Source of the DNA: Candidatus Zixiibacteriota bacterium | GTDB lineage: Bacteria > Zixibacteria > MSB-5A5 > GN15 > FEB-12 | Length of the DNA stretch: 9,947 bases | Assembly (NCBI GenBank): GCA_003641415.1 | Contig: QNAG01000094.1 | Coordinates: 1-9,947, forward strand | Direction: 5' to 3' | Shown: positions 1-6,472 of the stretch, piece by piece | Position numbering within the stretch: the stretch's first letter is position 1 | Layout of the letters: every line of letters begins with the position of its first letter | Made by a program: the position numbers and the translations under genes | Notes under the pieces: generated by a model | What the model was told of the DNA's origin: nothing | Database searches by the model: none | What the model saw: only the letters and a program-made list of their open reading frames with translations

Positions 1-678
1 CTGGTGATATCATGCTCGGATGATCCTACCGGCCCCGGCGATATCGAAATTGACTTTCCTAATCAGGTTGGGTGCCATTGGCAGTATGAACTACACAGAG
101 TGATGGAATCCAATTACGATACGGTCGATGTAGATATCATTTGCGATACTATGGATTTGGTAGGCAAACCGGCTACTTCCTGGGTTTTCGACTACCACGG
201 TGTTCTGGACACGGTTTATATTATTGCCGGTGGAGAAACTCTTCATACTTATATCGGTATTATGCCTCCACCTGATACGTGTAAGGTCTGTGTCTCGGGT
301 GATTCTGTAACGATGTACAGTGAGAGTTTCTTTGATTTTTCCCGAATAGTGTACAAATATCCCCTTGAAGTTGGAAAGCAGTGGCAGTGGGCGGATATTT
401 ATTGGACTCAACTTGACCATTCAAGTGGAGTAGTTTCAATCGAAGCTGTTACAGTAAATGGAAATACTTACGCTGATACATACAAAATTATTAGTACTTA
501 TCAGCCATTGATAGCTGTCCAAAACTGGGATTACATTCGTACTACTGTCTGGCTGGATCCGGACGTGGGTCTGATCAAAGCCTTTGAGGATAAAATTAGC
601 TATAATTCCAGTACACATATCGAAGAGTCAGTTGGGATAAACGTCTGGGAGTTGCTGGAGTACAATCCCGCATCCTGA
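1..678 (+). CDS. Lipoprotein of unknown function, 5' end missing
   Basis: The reading frame is open from the first base of the window and stops with TGA at 676-678, so the gene is cut at its start. The first codons read L-V-I-S-C-S-D-D. V-I-S-C fits a lipobox, with the Cys codon at 13-15 as the lipidated residue. The hydrophobic signal peptide would lie just upstream of the window. Ser after the Cys suggests outer-membrane sorting if enterobacterial rules apply. The mature part, about 220 residues, is rich in Tyr, Trp, Asp and Val. It holds two similar segments, FPNQVGCHWQYE (codons at 55-90) and YPLEVGKQWQWAD (codons at 358-396), a P-x-x-VG-x-x-W-Q-aromatic pattern that suggests two related beta-rich halves. 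A WLDPDVG motif near the C-terminus is the kind seen in secreted proteins of FCB-type bacteria. I do not recognise a functional family. The GTG at position 4 is not the true start. Confidence 0.7.
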   Translation: MVISCSDDPTGPGDIEIDFPNQVGCHWQYELHRVMESNYDTVDVDIICDTMDLVGKPATSWVFDYHGVLDTVYIIAGGETLHTYIGIMPPPDTCKVCVSGDSVTMYSESFFDFSRIVYKYPLEVGKQWQWADIYWTQLDHSSGVVSIEAVTVNGNTYADTYKIISTYQPLIAVQNWDYIRTTVWLDPDVGLIKAFEDKISYNSSTHIEESVGINVWELLEYNPAS

Positions 679-1016
679 TTAGGCGGATGGCGGAGTTAAC
701 GGGTATCACTTGAAGTGGAACTACTGAAAGGTAGCCCACTCGGTACGACAAAACCTACGAAAAAAAATGGGTTTCGAAGAATAGAATCAATTAATCGCAG
801 GTCGAGCTTTGTGGGAGTTCAGCGACTATCAAAATCTCTGTAATTCTTTGTACCGCAACACAACATTAAGTCGATTTTAGCCCTGAAAGCGGTTGACTTT
901 CTCTCTACTGGAAATATATTGACTGGTTGTGTTGGCGAGGGTTGACTGCATTTATCCCACCAACTGCATGAGACAAAAGCAAGTTACTGTCATAGACGAT
1001 CTTAACGGAGTGTGTT
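679..1016 (+). other. Non-coding stretch upstream of the aldehyde dehydrogenase
   Basis: I see no convincing gene on either strand and no tRNA-like fold in these 338 bases. There is no strong terminator after the lipoprotein gene. The best candidate is a weak AT-rich hairpin, AAACCT (751-756) against GGGTTT (769-774), with a 12-base loop and no T-run. The downstream part holds a plausible sigma-70-type promoter (893-920) and three TTGACT hexamers at 893, 919 and 942. A good Shine-Dalgarno sequence, GGAG (1007-1010), precedes the ALDH start. Confidence 0.6.
893..920 (+). promoter_or_regulatory. Candidate sigma-70-type promoter for the aldehyde dehydrogenase gene
   Basis: TTGACT (893-898) matches five of six bases of the -35 consensus. 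A 16-base spacer follows, then TATATT (915-920), which matches five of six bases of the -10 consensus. Transcription would start near 927 and leave a leader of about 90 bases before the ATG at 1017. The -35 hexamer recurs at 919-924 and 942-947, so either these are additional promoter elements or the repeats are a regulator site. This is a consensus match only. Confidence 0.4.
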
Positions 1017-2507
1017 ATGAGTAGCCCAAAGGTATTTAAGAATCTAATAAACGGTGAATGGGTTGATTCAAAATCAGGCCAAACTTATGAGAACCGTAAT
1101 CCTGCAGACACCAACGATGTGGTGGGAATTTTTCAGAAGTCAAATGCTGATGATGTCAAGGACGCTATCGATGCTGCCTCTGAGGCTTACAAGAAGTGGC
1201 GACTGGTACCTGCTCCCAAACGAGGCGAAATTATATATCGTATCGGAGCTCGTTTAACCCAGGACAAGGAAGCGCTGTCACAGATGATGACGCGCGAGAT
1301 GGGCAAAATCATCGCCGAAACTCGTGGAGACACCCAGGAAGCAATCGATATGACTTTCTACATGGCCGGTGAAGGTCGCCGCCTCTTCGGTATGACAACG
1401 CCCTCAGAAATGCCCAATAAGTTTAACATGACTATCCGTCAACCTCTGGGAGTCTGTTCGTTCATTACCCCGTGGAACTTCCCTATGGCGATTCCCTCAT
1501 GGAAGTCGATGCCGGCTCTTATTTGCGGCAACACAATTGTTATCAAACCTGCCACTGAGACTCCGGCATCGGTTGTAAACTTCGCTCGCATATGTCAAGA
1601 AGAAGGATTACCACCGGGAGTTCTCAACGTTGTCACTGGTTCCGGCGCTACTCTTGGTGATCCAATGATAAATAATTCTGCAATTAAGGTTGTTTCATTT
1701 ACCGGTTCAACTGAGATCGGTCGCAAGATTTCAGAAGCCTGCGCGACCAATTTCAAACATTGCTGTCTCGAGATGGGCGGCAAGAATATACAGATCGTTA
1801 TGGATGATGCCAACCTTGAACTGGCGGTCGACGGCGCTCTTTGGGGTGCGTTTGGAACTACCGGTCAGCGTTGCACAGCCACAAGTCGAGTTATCTGTCA
1901 TAAGGATATCGTAAAGAAATTCACCAATGCTCTGGTTGAACGCGCTAAGGCGTTAAAGGTCGGCAACGGTCTGGATGAAACAGTCCAGATGGGGCCATGT
2001 ATCAACGCGGCTCAGCGCGAAACAGTGTTGGGCTATATAGAGATAGGCAAGAAGGAAGGCGCCAAACTCATAACCGGTGGTGAAAAACTAACAGGCGGTG
2101 ATTACGACAAGGGTTACTTTGTGCAGCCAACTATTTTCGCCGAGGTTACCCAGGATATGCGCATCTGGAAGGAAGAGATCTTCGGCCCGGTGCTTGGTAT
2201 CGGCGTCTTTGACAATCTCGATCAAGCTATCGAAATGGCCAACGATACCCCTTACGGCTTATCAGCATCGATCTTCACACAGGATGTTAATAAAGCTTAT
2301 ACGGCTATGCGGGATGTCTACACCGGTATTTTCTATGTTAACGCTCCGACCATCGGGGCCGAGACACACCTGCCGTTTGGCGGGACCAAGGAGACTGGTA
2401 ACGGTCACCGTGAGGCATCCGCAGTAGCGTTGGATGTATTCAGCGAATGGAAGTCATGTTACGTCGATTTCTCCGGTTCTTTGCAAAGGCCGCAGATCGA
2501 CAACTGA
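1017..2507 (+). CDS. NAD(P)+-dependent aldehyde dehydrogenase, possibly 2-oxoglutarate semialdehyde dehydrogenase-like
   Basis: This 496-residue cytoplasmic enzyme has the usual length and all core motifs of the aldehyde dehydrogenase superfamily, which oxidises aldehydes to acids with NAD+ or NADP+. Visible are TPWNF with the oxyanion Asn154, IKPA with cofactor-binding Lys177, FTGSTEIG (228-235) in the Rossmann fold, LEMGGK with general base Glu252, GQRC with catalytic nucleophile Cys286, EEIFGP (386-391) with ribose-binding Glu387, and the C-terminal NAPTIGAETHLPFGG segment (442-456). The NAPTIGAE-HLPFGG-GNGHRE signature resembles the YcbD/2-oxoglutarate semialdehyde dehydrogenase subgroup, but that substrate is inferred from memory of the family and is uncertain. 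Thr180 sits where NAD-preferring relatives such as ALDH2 carry Glu195, so NADP+ use is possible. The ATG start is supported by GGAG at 1007-1010 with a 6-base spacer. The gene appears to stand alone, with a 338-base gap before it and about 180 bases after it. Confidence 0.93.
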   Translation: MSSPKVFKNLINGEWVDSKSGQTYENRNPADTNDVVGIFQKSNADDVKDAIDAASEAYKKWRLVPAPKRGEIIYRIGARLTQDKEALSQMMTREMGKIIAETRGDTQEAIDMTFYMAGEGRRLFGMTTPSEMPNKFNMTIRQPLGVCSFITPWNFPMAIPSWKSMPALICGNTIVIKPATETPASVVNFARICQEEGLPPGVLNVVTGSGATLGDPMINNSAIKVVSFTGSTEIGRKISEACATNFKHCCLEMGGKNIQIVMDDANLELAVDGALWGAFGTTGQRCTATSRVICHKDIVKKFTNALVERAKALKVGNGLDETVQMGPCINAAQRETVLGYIEIGKKEGAKLITGGEKLTGGDYDKGYFVQPTIFAEVTQDMRIWKEEIFGPVLGIGVFDNLDQAIEMANDTPYGLSASIFTQDVNKAYTAMRDVYTGIFYVNAPTIGAETHLPFGGTKETGNGHREASAVALDVFSEWKSCYVDFSGSLQRPQIDN

Positions 2508-2687
2508 TACAAGGCAAGGTTAGTAATTTGGCACGTTGTAAACACATATTGGGTCATAACGCAGGTCATCTGGCGCTGTACCTGATTATCTACATCTGGA
2601 CAGCATCGTCCATATAGTTCAGGCAGGCACCTTATGTGCAACAGATGAAACGTGTAAACAGATAACATGAACAAAGTGAGGCAAATC

Positions 2688-4043
2688 GTGGCCAAAAATA
2701 GAAAAAAAGTTATTATCATGGGCGCCGCCGGGCGCGACTTTCATAATTTCAACGTACTCTATCGTAACAATGCAGATGTCGAGATAGTCGCTTTCACAGC
2801 CACTCAGATTCCGGACATCGATGGTCGTAAATATCCCGCAGTGTTAGCTGGCAAGTACTACCCCAAGGGAATCCCCATTGTCGAAGAATCCGAATTGCTG
2901 AACCTTATCAAGAAGCACAAAGTGGAAGAAGTCATTTTCTCCTATTCAGATGTTCCCTATCAGTACATTATGGAGAAAGCTGCTTATGTCATGGCGGCCG
3001 GCGCTCGCTTCTCGGTCGAGGGTGGCGACCCCACGATGATAAAATCGAAGAAGCCAGTTGTGTCCGTGTGCGCTATTCGCACTGGCTGTGGTAAATCGCA
3101 GACATCTCGGCGTGTAGCCGATATTCTCCAGTCGATGGGCAAGAAGGTCGTGGCTATCCGCCATCCCATGCCGTACGGCGACCTTGCTAAGCAAGCCTGT
3201 CAGCGTTTTGCAAAGCTCTCAGACCTCGACAAACATAAATGCACTATCGAGGAACGTGAAGAGTACGAACCGCACATTATGCGCGGTGTGGTTGTCTACG
3301 CCGGGGTTGATTATGAGATGATTCTCCGTGAAGCGGAGAAAGAAGCCGATGTCATCATGTGGGATGGTGGCAACAACGATATGTCGTTCTACAAACCGGA
3401 CCTGATGATTACTGTTGTCGATCCGCATAGGGTAGGTCACGAATCGAGCTACTACCCGGGACAGGTTAATCTGCTACTGGCCGATGTTATTGTCATTAAC
3501 AAGATAGACTCCGCCGATGCTGAAGACGTCAGCCAACTCCGGCAGAATATCGCTACATACAACCCCGATGCAATTGTTGTTGATGCCGCCTCACCGCTTG
3601 AGGTTGAAAACGGCATTAAGATAAAGGGTAAGAAAGTTCTGGTTGTTGAAGACGGCCCAACTCTGACCCACGGCGAGATGACTTTTGGCGCTGGCGTTGT
3701 TGCAGCCGATAAGTATGGCGCCGCTGAACTGGTTGACCCTCGTCCTTATACGGTGAAGTCGATCACAAAAACCTACGAGAAATACCCTAATATTGGAATA
3801 CTGTTACCAGCGATGGGATATGGTAAGCAACAGGTCAAGGACCTCGAAACCACGATTAACAAAACCAAATGTGATCTTGTTATTCTCGCTACTCCGATTG
3901 ACCTGAGTCGAATTATGAATATCAAGAAACCATCGGTGCGGGTTTCCTACAGTTTACAGGAGATCGGCACGCCCGATTTACAATCAGTGTTAGCTGAGTT
4001 TGTTGGTGGTAAAAAAAAGAAGTCAGGTAGTTCTAAGAAATAG
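2688..4043 (+). CDS. Cyclic 2,3-diphosphoglycerate synthetase-like P-loop NTPase (predicted GTPase, COG2403-type)
   Basis: The protein has about 451 residues, close to the roughly 460 of archaeal cyclic 2,3-diphosphoglycerate synthetase (cDPGS), which uses ATP to close an intramolecular phosphoanhydride. The N-terminal third begins with a Rossmann-like strand-and-glycine segment, VIIMGAAGRDFHNFN (residues 8-22). A P-loop NTPase domain follows, with a Walker A variant AIRTGCGKS (129-137), an acidic WDGGNND segment (225-231) and NKID (271-274), which resembles a GTPase base-recognition motif. The C-terminus is lysine-rich (KKKKSGSSKK). The family call is from recognition of the overall sequence. 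Activity on 2,3-diphosphoglycerate in a bacterium is not established, so the true substrate is open. I chose GTG 2688 because GAGG (2678-2681) lies 6 bases upstream. The in-frame ATG at 2667, which would add seven residues, has no visible Shine-Dalgarno sequence. A strong terminator follows the stop. Confidence 0.8.
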   Translation: MAKNRKKVIIMGAAGRDFHNFNVLYRNNADVEIVAFTATQIPDIDGRKYPAVLAGKYYPKGIPIVEESELLNLIKKHKVEEVIFSYSDVPYQYIMEKAAYVMAAGARFSVEGGDPTMIKSKKPVVSVCAIRTGCGKSQTSRRVADILQSMGKKVVAIRHPMPYGDLAKQACQRFAKLSDLDKHKCTIEEREEYEPHIMRGVVVYAGVDYEMILREAEKEADVIMWDGGNNDMSFYKPDLMITVVDPHRVGHESSYYPGQVNLLLADVIVINKIDSADAEDVSQLRQNIATYNPDAIVVDAASPLEVENGIKIKGKKVLVVEDGPTLTHGEMTFGAGVVAADKYGAAELVDPRPYTVKSITKTYEKYPNIGILLPAMGYGKQQVKDLETTINKTKCDLVILATPIDLSRIMNIKKPSVRVSYSLQEIGTPDLQSVLAEFVGGKKKKSGSSKK

Positions 4044-4052
4044 ACAGCAAAC

Positions 4053-4090
4053 CGAGCGGGCCGATGAGAATCAGCCCGCTCGTATTTTAT
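4053..4090 (+). terminator. Intrinsic terminator after the cDPGS-like gene
   Basis: A 9-bp perfect GC-rich stem, CGAGCGGGC (4053-4061) with GCCCGCTCG (4074-4082), is extended after one C-A mismatch by GAT/ATC and capped by a GAGA tetraloop (4066-4069). The stem is followed directly by TATTTTAT (4083-4090). It starts 10 bases after the stop codon at 4041-4043 and separates that gene from the arcC block. Confidence 0.85.
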
Positions 4091-4124
4091 AAGCATCTTA
4101 TAGTACCAGAATCGTACCCGTGCC

Positions 4125-5075
4125 ATGAATGCTCAAAAAATTGCGGTAATCGCCCTCGGCGGGAATGCTATCACGCAACCCGGTATAGAGGATACCATTG
4201 CTAACCAGTTTACCAACACACGTCGTTCGCTGGATGGCATTGTAGAACTGGCCCGCGAGGGCTATGGCCTTGTGGTTACCCACGGCAATGGTCCCCAGGT
4301 GGGCAATTGTCTGCTTCGAATCGAATTATCTCGCGGCAAAGCGCCTGTTCTTCCTCTGGGTCTGCTGGTGGCTGACACTGAGGGCGGCATGGGTTACATG
4401 ATCGAGCAATCGTTACAGAATCGACTCCGAGCTGAAGGGATCGATCGACCGGTTACAACAATCATTACACAGGTAGTGGTTAATCGGGAAGATCCGGCCA
4501 TACTTAACCCCACCAAGTTTATCGGGCAGTTTTATAGTCCCGAAGATGCGAAGAAGTACCAAGAAACCCGTGGTTGGATAATGAAAAAGGATGCCGACCG
4601 GGGTTGGCGGAGGGTGGTGCCATCACCAATGCCAATAAAGACTGTCCCGGGAGAGATCATTCATCAATTAGTGGAGCAGGGAACAATTGTGATTGCGGCC
4701 GGCGGTGGAGGTATTCCGGTGTATATAGATGAGCAGGGCAACTATGAGGGCATTGATGCTGTGATCGACAAGGATCGCGCTTCAGCAGTACTGGCTCGAG
4801 AGATAAGCGCTGACATTCTGTCGATTTTAACTTCCGTAGATAATGTTTCGATAAACTTCGGTAAACCGAACCAAAAGAACCTTGAACAGGTTACACTATC
4901 TGAGATGGAAAAATATGTTGAAGAAGGTCATTTTCCTCCGGGTTCAATGGGACCGAAGGTGGAAGCTGCTATGCAATTTATTAGGGATGGTGGCAGGATG
5001 GTAACAATTTCCTCGTTAAAGGACGCTCAAAGAGCTGTTCACAGCCAATCGGGAACGAGGATTGTACCAGATTAG
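4125..5075 (+). CDS. arcC: Carbamate kinase
   Basis: This 316-residue enzyme of the amino acid kinase fold has the usual carbamate kinase length. It interconverts carbamoyl phosphate + ADP with carbamate (NH3 + CO2) + ATP in the cytoplasm and usually makes ATP at the end of arginine or purine/allantoin fermentation. Visible motifs are ALGGNAI (10-16), VTHGNGPQVGN (51-61) in the phosphate-binding region, Lys131 in PTKFIG, RRVVPSPMP (162-170), GGGGIPV (193-199), VIDKDRAS (213-220) with Lys216, and GSMGPKVEAA (273-282) with Lys278. These lysines appear to match the substrate-binding lysines of the Enterococcus enzyme. No arginine deiminase or ornithine carbamoyltransferase gene is in the window, so the source of carbamoyl phosphate is unknown. 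The ATG has no clear Shine-Dalgarno sequence and lies only 34 bases after the terminator, so its promoter and translation start are unusual. The stop is 2 bases from the cca start. Confidence 0.95.
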   Translation: MNAQKIAVIALGGNAITQPGIEDTIANQFTNTRRSLDGIVELAREGYGLVVTHGNGPQVGNCLLRIELSRGKAPVLPLGLLVADTEGGMGYMIEQSLQNRLRAEGIDRPVTTIITQVVVNREDPAILNPTKFIGQFYSPEDAKKYQETRGWIMKKDADRGWRRVVPSPMPIKTVPGEIIHQLVEQGTIVIAAGGGGIPVYIDEQGNYEGIDAVIDKDRASAVLAREISADILSILTSVDNVSINFGKPNQKNLEQVTLSEMEKYVEEGHFPPGSMGPKVEAAMQFIRDGGRMVTISSLKDAQRAVHSQSGTRIVPD

Positions 5076-5077
5076 GA

Positions 5078-6472
5078 ATGTGCAAATTGTCGCAGGAAGT
5101 GATAGAAGCGATACTTGAAAAAGGTCGTATATATGAAGTCGGCGGTGTAATCCGCGACCGAATGTTGGGCATACCGGAAGCCGATCACGACCGTGATTAT
5201 TTGGTAACGGGCATTCCTTATGTGGATATAGTCCGCATTTTGAATCCTTATGGCAATGTAAGCCTAGTGGGACGTAGCTTTGGTGTTATCAAGTTTACGC
5301 AGTTTTTCTCGGGTCAGCCTGTGACCTTTGACATTAGCCTACCTCGCACAGAACACTCCACTGGAACTGGCCACAAAGATTTTGAAGTATGCTATGATCC
5401 GTCCCTGTCAATTGAGGATGATCTTGTTCGCCGCGATTTTACTGTCAACGCTATGGCTTGGGAACTTGAAAAAGACGAGTTGGTTGATCCTCTTGGAGGA
5501 TGTATTGACCTGGATGCGCGTCAGTTGCGTATGGTCTACCCGGATTCATTTCTTGACGACCCCCTGCGAATGCTGCGGGCTATCCAGTTTGCCGCACGAT
5601 TTGAGTTTACAATAGAAGAAAAAACATTTGATGCCATATGCAATAATGCTCATCTTATCGAGACGGTTTCTCTGGAGCGAATAGCCGAGGAACTAAACAA
5701 GTTGCTTACTCTGGCTGAAAAACCCTCTCTTGGTTTTCGACTAATGGAATCGACCGGACTATTAAAATATGTGCTCCCTGATTTACAGAGATGTGTAGGC
5801 GTTGCGCAACCGGGTGGCTATCATAAGTATGATGTGTTCGAGCATATTCTCTTCACTATTGATGCCTGCCCTCCGAAACTTTCTCTACGTTGGGCTGCTG
5901 TTTTTCATGATATTAACAAACCACAAGCCAAACGTATTGTCGGCGAAGGAGCTACTTTCTACGGCCACGAAGCCCAGGGTGCCCGAACCGCACGTCGGGT
6001 TTTGAAACGCCTGCGCTACTCCCATGATTTTATCTCTGAAGTTTCCATTCTTGTTGAGCGTCACATGTTTACTACTGATGTCTCCCCAAAGGGGTTGCGG
6101 AGACTGGTCAAACGAGTTGGGGTACCACTCATTTTCGATCTGCTTGACTTGCGAAGAGCTGATGTGGTAGCTCAGGGCATGGGTGGGATAACTGATGATG
6201 TTGACCAGTTCGAGAAGGATATTCATGAAGAATTGGATCGCAAACCACCGTTTTCTCTCCACGACTTAGCTGTTGACGGCAAAGATATTATGCGGTGGTT
6301 TGATCTTAAACCAGGACGTTCGGTAGGGAAGATATTGGATCATCTCCTTGACCGGGTACTGGATTATCCTAATTATAATACAGTTGAAAAATTAAGAGAG
6401 ATTGCTTCGGAGTTCTATAGATCACAACTTGACAACTTAAATAACACTAGCGATAAGGGAAAAAACGTATGA
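5078..6472 (+). CDS. cca: Class II CCA-adding enzyme/poly(A) polymerase-family tRNA nucleotidyltransferase with HD domain
   Basis: The 464-residue protein joins a class II nucleotidyltransferase head, a tRNA-binding neck and a C-terminal HD hydrolase domain. Such enzymes add or repair the 3' CCA end of tRNAs using CTP and ATP. Motifs in order are VGGVIRD (21-27), the metal-binding pair Asp38-x-Asp40 in DHDRDYLV, RRDFTVNAMA (118-127), DPLRMLRA (161-168), and LERIAEELNKLL (199-210), the nucleotide-template region. The HD domain has His256, His277-Asp278 (HDINKP) and His297 (YGHEAQGA), so it looks catalytically intact and may act as a 2',3'-cyclic phosphodiesterase or phosphatase. CCA addition is favoured over poly(A) polymerase because this is the usual role of an HD-containing class II enzyme, but sequence alone does not prove it. 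ATG 5078 lies 2 bases after arcC with AGGA abutting it, which suggests translational coupling. An alternative TTG at 5087 would sit 9 bases from that AGGA. The 3' end overlaps sucC by 4 bases. Confidence 0.9.
   Translation: MCKLSQEVIEAILEKGRIYEVGGVIRDRMLGIPEADHDRDYLVTGIPYVDIVRILNPYGNVSLVGRSFGVIKFTQFFSGQPVTFDISLPRTEHSTGTGHKDFEVCYDPSLSIEDDLVRRDFTVNAMAWELEKDELVDPLGGCIDLDARQLRMVYPDSFLDDPLRMLRAIQFAARFEFTIEEKTFDAICNNAHLIETVSLERIAEELNKLLTLAEKPSLGFRLMESTGLLKYVLPDLQRCVGVAQPGGYHKYDVFEHILFTIDACPPKLSLRWAAVFHDINKPQAKRIVGEGATFYGHEAQGARTARRVLKRLRYSHDFISEVSILVERHMFTTDVSPKGLRRLVKRVGVPLIFDLLDLRRADVVAQGMGGITDDVDQFEKDIHEELDRKPPFSLHDLAVDGKDIMRWFDLKPGRSVGKILDHLLDRVLDYPNYNTVEKLREIASEFYRSQLDNLNNTSDKGKNV
6348..6379 (+). 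promoter_or_regulatory. Weak candidate internal promoter ahead of sucC
   Basis: Inside the 3' end of cca, TTGACC (6348-6353) and a perfect TATAAT (6374-6379) are seen, but they are separated by 20 bases, longer than the 16-18 usually tolerated. TAATTA (6370-6375) would give a 16-base spacer with a poorer -10. If active, it would let suc/kor be expressed apart from arcC-cca. The AT-rich coding context makes a chance match quite possible. Confidence 0.2.
6460..6466 (+). other. In-phase A AAA AAC slippery heptamer at the cca/sucC overlap
   Basis: The last cca codons are GGA AAA AAC GTA TGA. The heptamer A AAA AAC sits in the X XXY YYZ phase needed for -1 tandem slippage. A -1 shift would continue as CGT ATG AAA, which is the sucC frame, producing a Cca-SucC fusion. 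AAGGGA (6455-6460), which serves as the sucC Shine-Dalgarno sequence, abuts the site. I see no clear downstream stimulatory structure, and function is speculative. Confidence 0.3.

Noticed and set aside
751..774. AAACCT/GGGTTT hairpin after the lipoprotein gene as a terminator.
   Set aside because: The stem is short, AT-rich and includes a G-T pair. The loop is 12 bases and no T-run follows.
2528..2545. TTGGCACG resembling the -24 element of a sigma-54 promoter upstream of the cDPGS-like gene.
   Set aside because: The -12 GC element is absent at the required distance (AAACA is found instead of TTGCA).
2572..2594. CAGGT/ACCTG inverted repeat in the gap before the cDPGS-like gene.
   Set aside because: Only five base pairs with a long loop, expected by chance in a gap of this size.
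2459..2719. 86-codon frame on the minus strand covering the gap between the ALDH and cDPGS-like genes.
   Set aside because: It overlaps the ends of two solid genes, has no visible ribosome-binding site support and resembles no family I recognise.
5885..6262. 125-codon frame on the minus strand inside cca.
   Set aside because: It lies wholly opposite a well-supported gene and its product shows no recognisable motif.
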